This document shows positions 33,803 to 45,278 of a stretch of DNA of 64,000 bases, piece after piece. The DNA is from Physella acuta (taxonomy: Eukaryota > Mollusca > Gastropoda > Physidae), in NCBI RefSeq assembly GCF_028476545.1, contig NW_026731977.1, forward strand, positions 62,001-126,000, in the 5' to 3' direction. The notes beneath the pieces are model-generated. The model saw only the letters and a list, made by a program, of their open reading frames with translations. It was not told where the DNA came from and did no database searches. The translations under genes and the position numbers were made by a program. How positions within the stretch are numbered: the first letter of the stretch is position 1; every line of letters starts with the position of its first letter.

Positions 33803-34312
33803 GACTGTTTAACCAATATTCTAGGTCATTGGACGGTTTAACCAATATTCTAGGCCAGTGGACGGTTTAACCAATATTCTAGGCCAGTGGACGGTTTAAC
33901 CAATATTCTAGGTCCCTTGACGGTTTAACCAATATTCTAGGCCAGTGGACAGTTTAACCAATATTCTAGGTCCCTTGACGGTTTAACCAATATTCTAGGC
34001 CATTGGACGGTTTAACCAATATTCTAGGTCCCTTGACGGTTTAACCAATATTCTAGGCCAGTGGACAGTTTAACCAATATTCTAGGTCCCTTGACGGTTT
34101 AACCAATATTCTAGGCCAGTGGACAGTTTAACCAATATTCTAGGTCATTGGACGGTTTAACCAATATTCTAGGCCAGTGGACGGTTTAACCAATATTCTA
34201 GGCCAGTGGACGGTTTAACCAATATTCTAGGTCATTGGACGGTTTAACCAATATTCTAGGCCCCTTGACGGTTTAACCAATATTCTAGGCCAGTGGACGG
34301 TTTGACCAACTT
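33803..34312. repeat. Minisatellite, 29-bp unit, right part, about 17 copies
   Basis: Continues the array split at 32866. The right part is enriched in a CTAGGTCCCTTGACGG variant that the left part lacks. The array decays to CTTTCTACAACAGTTGACGG near 34305-34360. Confidence 0.95.
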
Positions 34313-34374
34313 TCTACAACAGTTGACGGTTTGACCAACTTTCTACAACAGTTGACGGTTTAACCTAAATTACA

Positions 34375-34804
34375 GGACAGAGGGCGTTTAGATGAACCCA
34401 CAATGTTGGCTATTGAACGGTATATCTCATTCCTTTAGAAGGGTTCTAGGGATACGTTTACATCTGTCTTGATTGCAGTGTTCATTACATCTACTTTAAT
34501 TGCAGTGTTAATTGCTGACCTAAGCTTTAGTTTAAATTTTAAAAGGTTTCCCGTATTCGATGAGGTATGACGGGTGTAAAACTCTCCCAGCCGGAAGTGC
34601 GTTATGTCCTTAATGTCCTTGATAATGTCCCCGGTGTCCTAGAAATGAAATGCGTTGAACTTTTTAAGGCCCTGAACGTTTGTGATTTATAGACACTACT
34701 GTGAGTAAATGATGAACTGTTAGCTGTTTTATTTTTGAATCAAAGTAAAATAAGACTTTAAACATGTATGATGTCATAAGCACTATACGAGACAGATCTT
34801 GTCT
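34375..34804. other. Unique DNA, no gene seen
   Basis: Short GTCCTTAATGTCCTTGAT repeats near 34605-34640. Nothing else is recognised. Confidence 0.5.
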
Positions 34805-36180
34805 CAACAGTATGACGTGTCACACTGTCATGTCAGACCTATATGACATGTCACACTGTCACTTTCTTGTCTCCCCTGTACGATGTGTCACACTTTAATG
34901 TCACACCTGTATGACATATCACAGTGTCACTATCTTGTCTCACCTGTACGACCTGTCACACTTTAATGTCTCACCTGTACGACGTGTCACACTTTAATGT
35001 CTCACTTGTACGATGTGTCACACTTTAATGTCTCACCTGTACGACGTGTCAAACTGTCACTGTCATGTCTCACCTGTACGACGTGTGACACTTTAATGTC
35101 TCACCTGTACGATGTGTCACACTTTAGTGTCTCACCTGTACGACGTGTTACACTTTAATGTCTCACCTGTACGACGTGTCACACTTTAATGTCTCACCTG
35201 TACAACCTGTCACACTTTAATGTCTCACCTGTACGATGTGTCACACTTTAATGTCTCACCTGTACGACCTGTCACACTTTATTGTCTCACCTGTACGATG
35301 TGTCACACTTTAATGTCTCACCTGTACGATGTGTCACACTTTAATGTCTCACCTGTACGACGTGTCACACTTTAATGTCACACCTGTACGACCTGTCACA
35401 CTTTAATGTCTCACCTGTACGACGTGTCACACTTTAATGTCTCACCTGTACGACGTGTCACACTTTAATGTCTCACCTGTACGACCTGTCACACTTTAAT
35501 GTCTCACCTGTACGATGTGTCACACTTTAATGTCTCACCTGTACGACCTGTCACACTTTATTGTCTCACCTGTACGATGTGTCACACTTTAATGTCTCAC
35601 CTGTACGATGTGTCACACTTTAATGTCTCACCTGTACGACGTGTCACACTTTAATGTCACACCTGTACGACCTGTCACACTTTAATGTCTCACCTGTACG
35701 ACGTGTCACACTTTAATGTCTCACCTGTACGACGTGTCACACTTTAATGTCTCACCTGTACGACCTGTCACACTTTAATGTCTCACCTGTACGATGTGTC
35801 ACACTTTAATGTCTCACCTGTACGACCTGTCACACTTTATTGTCTCACCTGTACGATGTGTCACACTTTAATGTCTCACCTGTACAACGTGTCACACTGT
35901 TCCTGTCATGTCACACCTGTACGATGTGTCACACTGTCACTGTCATGTCTCACATGTACGATGTGTCACACTGTCACTGTTATGTCTCACCTGTACGACG
36001 TGTCACACTTTAATGTCTCACCTGTACGTCGTGTCACACTTAGAAGTCTCACCTGTACGATGTGTCACACTTTAATGTCTCACCTGTACGACGTGTCACA
36101 CTTTAATGTCACACCTGTACGACGTGTCACACTGTCACTGTCACATTACACCTGTAAAATGTGTCACACAGATAACACTG
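34805..36180. repeat. Minisatellite, 31-bp unit, about 43 copies, with 9-unit blocks
   Basis: The core CACCTGTACGACGTGTCACA joins CTTTAATGTCT. A rare TTTATTGTC variant recurs at 35278, 35557 and 35836, exactly 279 bp (nine units) apart, so whole blocks were duplicated. The edges are more diverged. Confidence 0.95.
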
Positions 36181-36354
36181 TTACGTCCCTCCTACATCTG
36201 TAGATGTATTATAAGCCGGTCACATATCGAACTCCCCCCCAGGTATTCATACATTCATCTATTTTTAATCCGTTCTTTTTACACCAGCTAATCCAGGCCG
36301 GCACTGTGTCAAGGTGGAAACGTACTTAGCCTTGTGTATGTGGGGAGAGGTAGG

Positions 36355-36640
36355 TGGTAGCATTCATTTGGGGGGGGGTAGGAGAGACAGAGGGTATCAT
36401 TCATTGGGGGGGGGGTAGGAGAGACATATGGGTGCATTCATTGTGGGGGGGTAGGAGTGACAGATGGGTGCATTCATTGTGGGGGGGGGGTAGGAGTGAC
36501 AGATGGGTGCATTCATTGGGGGGGGGGGGGTAGGAGTGACAGATGGTATCATTCATTTGGGGGGGGGGGGGGGTAGGAGAGACAGATGGTAGCATTCATG
36601 GGGGGGGGGGGGTAGGAGAGACAGATGGGTGCATTCATTG
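36355..36640. repeat. Minisatellite of poly(G) tracts, about 38-bp unit, 7 copies
   Basis: Each unit is a run of 7-15 G followed by TAGGAG(A/T)GACAGATGG and a GCATTCATT-type tail. Related degenerate units run to about 36730. A (GA)n-rich stretch follows at 36728-36798. Confidence 0.9.
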
Positions 36641-36799
36641 GGGGTGGGTAGGAGAGGTAGATGAAACTCTTCTTTGGGGTGAGGGTTAGGATAGAGAGAT
36701 GGTAGCATTCATTTGGGATTAGCGTTAGCACAGAGAGAGAGAGAGAGAATAGAGAGAGAGAGAGAGAGAGAAAATAGAGAGAGAAAAAAAGAGAGAGCG

Positions 36800-37361
36800 A
36801 CATGCATACGGAGAGGAGAGGCGGTCGATCGTTAGGATTGAGAGATGAAAATGTGCATGGGCCTTGGTACCATTTATTGTGTGGTGTCCAGTTGATTAGA
36901 AGGATCGAAATGAGAACCGTATTTTCTTATCACAAGATCGATTGCATTTTTCCAACTCCTAGAAAAATATTTATCAAACGTTACACTAACACACTTTTTA
37001 TCCACATCAGAAAATATGTATATATTTTACAAGCTTTTATTTAACTTGCTCCCTCGTCATAGACCAAAACGGCCGAGCGAAATTTTCGGGCACTTCTTAC
37101 AGACAGATTCGTTTCAAATTTGGCACGTGGGTCAAGACTTGAAGACAATGCAATCTGACATTAAATTTGACTTAATTGGATGCCTTATCATTTTTTTAAA
37201 TGAATTAATTAAAATTTTCTGAAATTACTAGGCAGTCTTGCACTACTGTTTCTGCACTATTATACGCGCACTAAAAAGTTAATTTGGTGCACAATAGTTT
37301 ATAGTCATGCAACTCTATTTTAAAGAAACATTTAAGGAAGTGAATTTTTTTGGCACAAAAG
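36800..37361. other. Unique AT-rich DNA, no gene supported
   Basis: 37029-37150 shares ACAAGCTTTTATTTA with the dispersed AAGCTTTTAT family. Open frames of 60-80 codons here have no recognisable content. Confidence 0.5.
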
Positions 37362-37637
37362 ACGTTTTAATAACAAGTTTTTATGTAATGCACTAAAAAG
37401 GAGAAAATAAATGATTTTCTTTAAATATATAATAATACACTACTATTTTAATTATTATAAAGAAAAGCGTGGGTCTCTTCCCAAATATTAGTAAAGCTAT
37501 CAAATAGTTAAAATAGTGACCCATGCATTTCTTTATAGTAATTTAAACAGTGTATTATTATATATTTAAAGAAAATAATTTATTTCTACTTTTTAGTCTA
37601 TTATTATTATTATTGCTATTGCTTTTTATTAAAACGT
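37362..37637. mobile_element. Hairpin (foldback) MITE, about 276 bp
   Basis: The two halves are imperfect reverse complements. ACGTTTTAATAA lies at the left end and its complement at 37626-37637. Inner matching blocks include TTTTCTTTAAATATATAATA (about 37414) against about 37565, and GTGGGTC against GACCCAT around the centre near 37490. No coding capacity, and no target duplication was established. Confidence 0.65.
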
Positions 37638-38106
37638 TTTTTATGTAATTTTTAAAATAAAAAACGTTTAGGTCGCTCATGCAGTAGAAGAAAGATTATG
37701 CCCCCAACAGTTTTAAACTGTTTATTACTCTAGCACTTTAGCAAAACTGAAAATAAAATAAAAACTCGTTGTGAAGTAGGCCAATGTAAGGTTTACTCTA
37801 AGAAAATAAAATGGAACACTAGAACATAAACGAAATTTGAGATCACACTAAAAATATGATCGTATAAGTTTTACTTTAGAAACAGCGCATGTTAGATTGA
37901 ACTGAAAGAAACGAAATACAGAACGTAAATAGAGAAGTTATTGAGATGAACGGCACTGAAAGCATTGAATGGGTAGCCGAACAATCAAAGGGACTTTTAA
38001 CATGATGGGACTCAAGTTTGTAGATGGGGGGGGGGGGGGGGAAGTGAGAGGTAGATAAAATGTTAGAAAATTGGAGCGAGCGAGTTTTAAACAGATCAAG
38101 AATTAA
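37638..38106. other. Unique DNA with a poly(G) run
   Basis: A run of about 15 G lies at 38026-38040. No gene is seen. Confidence 0.5.
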
Positions 38107-39205
38107 GTCCCTTAGAGATGAGAGATGAGAGACCTAAGATAGAGAGAGCGAGTGAGAGATGCCCTCAGACAGAGAGCGACTGAGAGATGAGAGCCCTCAG
38201 ATAGAGAGAGCGACTGAGAGATGAGAGCCCTCAGATAGAGAGAGCGACTGAGAGATGAGAGCCCTCAGATAGAGAGCGACTGAGAGATGAGAGCCCTCAG
38301 ATAGAGAGAGCGAGTGAGAGATGCCCTCAGACAGAGAGCGACTGAGAGATGAGAGCCCTCAGATAGAGAGAGAGCGAGTGAGAGATGCCCTCAGACAGAG
38401 AGCGACTGAGAGATGAGAGCCCTCAGATAGAGAGAGCGAGTGAGAGATGCCCTCAGACAGAGAGCGACTGAGAGATGAGAGCCCTCAGATAGAGAGAGAG
38501 CGAGTGAGAGATGCCCTCAGACAGAGAGCGACTGAGAGATGAGAGCCCTCAGATAGAGAGAGCGACTGAGAGATGAGAGCCCTCAGATAGAGAGAGCGAC
38601 TGAGAGATGAGAGCCCTCAGATAGAGAGAGAGCGACTGAGAGATGAGAGCCCTCAGATAGAGAGAGCGACTGAGAGATGAGAGCCCTCAGATAGAGAGAG
38701 CGAGTGAGAGATGCCCTCAGACAGAGAGCGACTGAGAGATGAGAGCCCTCAGATAGAGAGAGCGAGTGAGAGATGAGAGCCCTCAGATAGAGAGCGACTG
38801 AGAGATGAGAGCCCTCAGATAGAGAGAGAGCGACTGAGAGATGAGAGCCCTCAGATAGAGAGAGAGCGAGTGAGAGATGCCCTCAGACAGAGAGCGACTG
38901 AGAGATGAGAGCCCTCAGATAGAGAGAGAGCGAGTGAGAGATGCCCTCAGACAGAGAGCGACTGAGAGATGAGAGCCCTCGGATAGAGAGAGCGAGTGAG
39001 AGATGCCCTCAGACAGAGAGCGAGTGAGAGATGAGAGCCCTCAGATAGAGAGAGCGACTGAGAGATAAGAGCCCTCGGATAGAGAGAGCGAGTGAGAGAT
39101 GCCCTCAGATAGAGAGCGACTGAGAGATGAGAGCCTTCAGATAGAGAGAGCGACTGAGAGATGAGAGCCTTTAGATAGAGAGAGCGAGTGAGAGATGAGA
39201 GCCGT
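38107..39205. repeat. Purine-rich minisatellite, 34- and about 29-bp units, roughly 34 copies
   Basis: GAGAGATGAGAGCCCTCAGA alternates with a shorter GAGAGATGCCCTCAGACAGA form joined by (GA)n AGCGA(C/G)T. The plus strand is about 80% purine. Confidence 0.93.
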
Positions 39206-39500
39206 TGTTTAAAACATGAGCCACGGTATCGACTCCTATAAAAGACGTATGCAGGTCAAGATCGTGTATCGGAACTGAAAAACTTGAAATCTGTTTTTTT
39301 TTTATGTCCGCATCACAAACTGCCATAGACGATATGTTCCGGGTTTGTTCCGTGTGGTGTCGTGCATGCTTTTAGATCAACAAAAAACTTTATTAAAAAA
39401 TTGGGCTTTTAAACTTTAAGAAGTTTAACATTTTTTTAATGAAGGGAAAGTTTATTTTTTTTTTACATATAAAAACTTATTTTACACTTTTTTTTATCAG
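39206..39500. other. T-rich DNA before a possible exon
   Basis: Ends in TTACACTTTTTTTTATCAG, a strong 3' splice site look-alike. No other feature. Confidence 0.45.
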
Positions 39501-39659
39501 CTTCGTGATGGCAAGACATTTTCTGGATGTAAACAGACCCCGAAATGGAATGACCTCCCAGCAGCCCTCGTGTCCTGCACGGAATGTTTTGATGCTACAT
39601 GCTTGAGTCAACTCGTGCTGGGAGTTGGGCGGTACAACAGTGGCCGCTCTTGGTCCTAA
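39501..39659 (+). CDS. Possible terminal exon or LINE-derived fragment, 52 codons
   Basis: Directly after the acceptor-like TTTTTTTTATCAG, a phase-0 frame reads LRDGKTFSGCKQTPKWNDLP, then ALVSCTECFDATCLSQ, to a TAA at 39657. The frame is not repeat-derived. The WNDLP block recalls the W-N-x-L-P motif near the C-terminus of LINE reverse transcriptases, so an old LINE fragment is as likely as a host exon. The minisatellite starts right after the stop. Confidence 0.3.
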   Translation, partial: LRDGKTFSGCKQTPKWNDLPAALVSCTECFDATCLSQLVLGVGRYNSGRSWS

Positions 39660-39674
39660 CACAACTCACCGTGG

Positions 39675-40115
39675 TGACCCTCACTACAACAGCTCACGGT
39701 GGTGACACAATAACCACACACTGTGGTGACACAACAACAGCTCACGGTGGTGACACAACAACCACGCACTGTGGTGACACAATAACCACACACTGTGGTG
39801 ACACAACAACAGCTCACGGTGGTGACACAACAACCACACACTGTGGTGACACAATAACCACCCACTGTGGTGACACAATAACCACACACTGTGGTGACAT
39901 AATAAGCACACACTGTGATGACACAATAACCACACCCTCAGGTGACACAATAACCACACTGTGGTGACACAATAACCACACAGTGTGGTGACACAACAAC
40001 AGCTCACGGTGGTGACACAATAACCACACACGGTGGTGACACAACAACCACGCACTGTGGTGACACAATAACCACACTGTGGTGACACAACAACCACGCA
40101 TTGTGGTGACCCTAT
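39675..40115. repeat. Minisatellite, 24/27-bp units, about 17 copies
   Basis: GGTGACACAATAACCACACA and GGTGACACAACAACAGCTCA forms alternate. Open frames on both strands are repeat translations. Confidence 0.92.
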
Positions 40116-40536
40116 CAACAACATCGCAACTTCGTCACCCTCTTGACAAAAGACTACTGTGGTGACTTTCATCAAGAACACCTAACCCAGAATGCACCTC
40201 GCCATATTTTAAAATAAAACAACCCCATTGACGTCTGAGCTATATTTAGCTTGAAAACGTCATTAAACTATCGTAAGACGACCGTCAAACTGTGTCTGAC
40301 GAAAGTTCTAGAATTAAATGCGAGAGTTGACCTAGTGACAGGCAAACGAGTCGAGGTTCCATCCCTCCTCTACCCACTGCCATACAACACGCCATCCACC
40401 ATCACGACACAGAGCCCATCAACACTTCGTCCACATCCACAACAGACTGGTCAAGACTGACCACATCCGGTTCTACAAGAAGAGGTTAACCTGGTTGGGT
40501 TAGGTTTAACCGAGGTCAAGGACTAGCCTCAACAAG
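40116..40536. other. Unique DNA, possible 5' leader at its right end
   Basis: 40251-40460 is open but lacks coding character. The last 80 bases precede an ATG with a good start context. Confidence 0.4.
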
Positions 40537-40542
40537 ATGGAG
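40537..40542 (+). CDS. Possible two-codon first coding exon (weak)
   Basis: AAGATGGAG is followed at once by GTAAGG, giving a good start context and a good donor six bases later. Such tiny first coding segments exist in animal genes, but the match is short enough to arise by chance. Confidence 0.15.
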
Positions 40543-41010
40543 GTAAGGCGCTGTTGTCGTTTTATTTTCCTCCTCGTTGTCTTTTAGTGTCTCATTACCT
40601 TCCTCGCCCGTCTTCTCATTTTACTCGTCGTCTAAAAAAATCTGTGTGGTCCACGTAAACAAGGGCATTAAAAGACATGGCCGCGAGTTGATTGCTAATT
40701 ATGACCTCATTATCGTGGCATTTATTTACTAATACATTTCTTTGTAATGTCCTTTATTTACCAATATACTTGTCTTCATTACAGTATTCTTTATTTCTAC
40801 TACTGTCCTCATAATTATGTCCTTAATTTATTACACCGTTGTCCTCATTATAGTGTTCTTAATTAACTATTTTTGTCTTAGCTGTGACGTACTTAATTTA
40901 CGATTGTTAACCGTCGGTGTAATTTAGCCAATTAATTGGATATGAACATGTGTTTAAACTTCTAGGCTATTTTAAAGTGAGAAAATAAATACTCTAAAAC
41001 AAACTTTTTT
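40543..41010. other. Unique AT-rich DNA, no gene seen
   Basis: Loose recurrence of TTATTTAC(C/T)AATA and GTCCTCATTA motifs. Nothing else is supported. Confidence 0.5.
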
Positions 41011-41019
41011 TTTTTTAAA

Positions 41020-41190
41020 CTGTTGTGAAATATTATTTCGTCTTCAACATCTCGATGTTGTGAAATATGATTTGGTCTTCAACATCTCGATGTTGTGAAA
41101 TGTGATTTTGTCTTCAACATCTCGATGTTGTGAAATGTGATTTTGTATTAAACTCCTCTATGTTATGAAATATGATTTTGTATTAAACTT
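41020..41190. repeat. Minisatellite, 35-bp unit, about 4.5 copies
   Basis: TTCAACATCTCGATGTTGTG followed by AAATATGATTT(T/G)GTC repeats; the last copies are diverged. Confidence 0.85.
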
Positions 41191-41441
41191 ATTATTTTGA
41201 GCTACAGAGAGAATAATTGATTATCACTCTGAAATGTGTATTCAATATTTTATTAAGAGATGCTGTAATTGTTGCGTTTTGCGGTTTAATTAAATAGCTT
41301 TATGCTTCTTCTTCAAAACTTTGAAGTATAACATTTAACACCATGCATATTTGTTTATTTATGATGTTAAAGCAGGTTAAGAGGACATATTATGCCATTT
41401 AAAAATCTGAGTAGTAAAAGTTATGCTAGATAATAAGAAAT

Positions 41442-41443
<2 letters not shown>

Positions 41444-41527
<84 letters not shown>

Positions 41528-41559
41528 GCATATACGCGTTTGTATATATATATGTATAT

Positions 41560-41652
<93 letters not shown>

Positions 41653-41680
41653 TAGATATATATATACGCGTTTGTGTATA
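41444..41680. repeat. Compound (TA)n microsatellite with duplicated island
   Basis: Two long TA runs flank the island ATACGCGTTTGTATAT at about 41531, and a second copy (ATACGCGTTTGTGTAT) follows at about 41664. The island was probably duplicated with the TA tract. Confidence 0.93.
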
Positions 41681-41874
41681 TGGGTGATTGTTATGATTTC
41701 TAGAGTGAACGAACCATTCAGCCACAACTTAAATTGTGTTTTAAAACTGACACCGTCAAGATCTACCCGTCTACACGGAATCCCTTTTGCCCCAATGTTT
41801 TGTATCTGCGACTAAGTGTATGCTTATTTGATTAGACGGGGGTGTGCGGGCGTTTATTGCACGTTATAACGGTG

Positions 41875-42100
41875 TGTGATCTATGGGCAGTGAACTCTGG
41901 TATTGATTGTAGGGCTGTAGGCAAGTGGGCTACTGTGGTCTATGGGCAGAGAACTCTGGTATTGATTGTAGGGCTGTAGGCAAGTAGAGTGGGCTACTGT
42001 GTAGGGCTGTAGGCAAGTAGAGTGGGCTACTGTGATCTATGGGCAGTGAACTCTGGTATTGATTGTAGGGCTGTAGGCAAGTGGGCTACTGTGATCTATT
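41875..42100. repeat. Tandem repeat, about 59-bp unit, 3-4 copies
   Basis: GTGATCTATGGGCAGTGAAC joins TTGATTGTAGGGCTGTAGGC. One shortened unit lies near 42000. Confidence 0.88.
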
Positions 42101-42309
42101 AGGGGAGAGCGGAATAGCTCAATGACGTAAAAGTATCACATATCAAGAATCTTATTTAATATCTGTTTCTGTATTCGAACATTAAATACAAAATGTACAT
42201 TAAACACGTTTAATACAAACAATGTGTTTGATCATGATGCTACTTTGATAAGAGAAAGTTAAAATTAAATATAAAAAGCTGTATAGTAATAAGCTTTTAA
42301 CTACATTGA

Positions 42310-42418
42310 AAATAAACTTTAAAATATATAAAAACGTGCTTTCTTTAGTTAAAACATCGGTCGAAAATAAACTTTAAAATATATAAAAACGTGCTTTCTT
42401 TAGTTAAAACATCGGTCG
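42310..42418. repeat. Exact tandem duplication, 53-bp unit, two copies
   Basis: AATAAACTTTAAAATATATA to TTAAAACATCGGTCG occurs twice in direct succession. Confidence 0.9.
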
Positions 42419-44366
42419 CCAAAATTTGTAAGAAATTGTAAAAGTGACGAATGAATATAGGCCTACTAAGGAAAGCACTTTTTTAATTTATTTAATTTTT
42501 ATTTTTCGGTGCCTTTAAACCCTTAATATTTTAACAGTTTTTTTTTAAAATAATTTTTTTTCTTTTTGGTAATTATCGAACAATCGTTAGAACGTAATCC
42601 TATGATCTTCCTGCAGTCTTTAAATTAATTTAATGACTAATTTAATATTCTAATAGATTAAAAAATATATATTCATGCGTTATCTTCGAAGACGAATGTA
42701 TCTCGATTAGCCATAAGGACAGGAAGACATAGGCCTACTCGGTCAAGTAAAAAATTCTAACAAAAAAAAAAAGTTTACCTGGGGTGATTTACCAATCTGC
42801 GAAAATTTGTTTTTCGAAAAGTTATCCAAAACCTCATTCGAAAAACGCCGTGGAAAGTAAATATAAAAAAACCCACGAAATTAAAATAGCGATGTTGATT
42901 GCCACGACTGGAGGCATGTGCTACTTCTCGTCTGTAAAACTTGGTTAAGTTTGTTTATACGGTGTAAATGGCTTGAATTATTGCAGCATAAACACACGAG
43001 CAGTTGGTCCTGTCTGTTAACTGGAGGCTGACCTTGATACGACACACCTGCAGTGCTGAGGTGTCTGACCTTGAAACACCTGTATGAGGAGATTTATCAA
43101 CACATCTTATCACAGTTTGGATTATTACCTCAACGATTTAGACAAGAAATTGCTTCCTAAACTTCTTTCGTTCAATTCCTTCTTCATTCTTAAATATCAT
43201 TATCACTATAGTGTGGTAGCTTTGACCAGATTTCAATAAAACTTTTCACTAATTTCTCTTATTACATTAATTCTAATAAGAACACACGAAGTATTTCAAC
43301 TTTAACTTATTGGAGAAAGCAACGTTAGATATAAAGTAAGGGAAGAGTATGGAGTAATGATTGGGGGAAAATGTAGTGAATGTGCAGATGCTTAGCAAAC
43401 CATTTCGACGCCCGGAACGTACTCTCACTTTTGCGCCCCCCCCCCCCCCAAATATTTATTTATTCACATTGGCAAAAAAAAAGACCTCCCCGTACCAGTC
43501 AATGTTAACAGATTTTTTCCGTATAACAACAATAATGTAGAAAACAAAGCCAAGTAGCTTTCCGTTTTCTTAATTTCAACAGTAATGCAGCTCAAAATTA
43601 GCTTCTCATTTTATTTTTTTCAACCCAATTTGACGCCCCCTTAGATTGCCACTGGGAAAGGTTTGATGCAAATATTCGTCCTTTATTTTGTTCCCAGCCG
43701 CGTAGAACAATAACCTGTTACATGTGTTACATTAGCCTCTGTGTGTTCAGCTTAATAGATAGGTACACATCTTTGTTGCTTGTTTACATTTGATATCATC
43801 TTTTAAACTAAAACTCGCTCTTAAGTTTCTGTCATTTGAGAGATGTTCCCTAATTCTATAATGAATGTTCCCTCCATATGTTCCTGTTACGTCTAGCCAA
43901 ATTCCACGCGTCCTCTAGCTGGTCAATCTATCACACAGCCCAGCTTCCACATACAAATTAATAATTTCTAAAAAAAATGAGATGTTAATATCCTATCTGG
44001 CTTTTGTCATATAATCTTTCCTCTGCCAGGTTTCTGATCATCTGTCAGCCTTTTTCTATTTCACGATTTCGCATGTGGCTGTCTCTCATTAAACTGTGGA
44101 TAAACCTTTCTTGTCTTATAGAGTGTTGCTTTTTCTGGGAAGTTTCAAAAAGACGTTGAAGCATACGTCCTACAAACATACCAACATGCACATGATATTC
44201 ATGTTGTTATCTGCAGCAGCACTTATCGCATATGTTTAATGTTAGCTTGTACTCAGCTGAAAAGAAAAACAACCATTTTTCTTTAAATATAATAACAGCG
44301 GGGGTCGCTATAAGATGTTTTAGAGATGCTAAGAAAAGCTAATCTTTTCTTCCCTTTTTACAAGCT
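42419..44366. other. Long unique AT-rich stretch, no gene supported
   Basis: Has a 12-base C-run near 43438-43449 and a GACGCCCCC motif near 43631 that resembles an eroded hAT-type end. No open frame longer than background. Confidence 0.5.
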
Positions 44367-44520
44367 TTTATTTAGTTCGCCAAGTCCGTTTGTTTGTTTG
44401 TTCGTTTGAGTTTTGTAACTTAATTTTGACCAACTTCAAATGCAGCCATTTCGGCCAAATTTTTTTAGTGCATTTAAAAGCTTTCTATTGTACAGGTTTT
44501 TATATACTTGTTAAGTTGAC
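44367..44520 (+). repeat. Dispersed repeat, AAGCTTTTAT family, copy 2
   Basis: Matches 29520-29640 in order and spacing of three conserved blocks (see that entry). It ends in TACAGGTTTTTATATAC. Confidence 0.45.
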
Positions 44521-44689
44521 TTCTACATCGAAATTACGGCTAAAGTAATAATTGTAATGTTGAAATTACGGCTAGTTCAACTTAATGTGAAATTCACACT
44601 TAATTCACTTAGGCCTACATATGTAAGGTAAGGCTTTTGAAACGAGCACTTAGTAAGATCTTGAGCGTTAGGTTATGGTTGTGTTGTTA

Positions 44690-45278
44690 TGATCCAGTAA
44701 GTTAAAATAAATCCATGGTTAGCCCACTAGTTGTGATCCAGTAAGTTAAAATAAATCCATGGTTAGCCCACTAGTTGTGATCCAGTAAGTTAAAATAAAT
44801 CCATGGTTAGCCCAATGGTTGTGATCCAGTAAGTTAAAATAAATCCATGGTTAGCCCATTGCTTGTGATCTAGTCCGTTAAAATAAATCCATGTTTAGCC
44901 CACTGGTTGAGTTGTGATCTAGTCCGTTAAAATAAATCCATGGTTAGCCCACTAGTTGTGATCCAGTAAGTTAAAATAAATCCATGGTTAGCCCAATGGT
45001 TGTGATCCAGTAAGTTAAAATAAATCCATGGTTAGCCCACTAGTTGTGATCCAGTAAGTTAAAATAAATCCATGGTTAGCCCACTGGTTGAGTTGTGATC
45101 TAGTAAGTTAAAATAAATCCATGGTTAGCCCACTGGTTGAGTTGTGATCTAGTAAGTTAAAATAAATCCATGGTTAACCCACTGGTTGAGTTGTGATCCA
45201 GTGAGTTAAAATAAATCCATGGTTAGCCCATTGCTTGTGATCTAGTCCGTTAAAATAAATCCATGGTTAGCCCACGCG
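44690..45278. repeat. Minisatellite, 43-bp unit, about 13 copies
   Basis: GTTAAAATAAATCCATGGTT is followed by AGCCCACTAGTTGTGATCC. A variant adds GAGTT before GTGATC. Confidence 0.94.

Noticed and set aside
41423-41815. Ile/Tyr-repeat proteins
   Set aside because: Translations of (TA)n on both strands. The same holds for the (TA)n runs at 22.8, 23.8, 28.1 and 51.3 kb.
43385-43654. Further hAT-type element (CAGATGCTTAGC ... GCCACTG)
   Set aside because: The ends match weakly and the flanks (TGAATGTG and GGAAAGGT) do not form a duplication.
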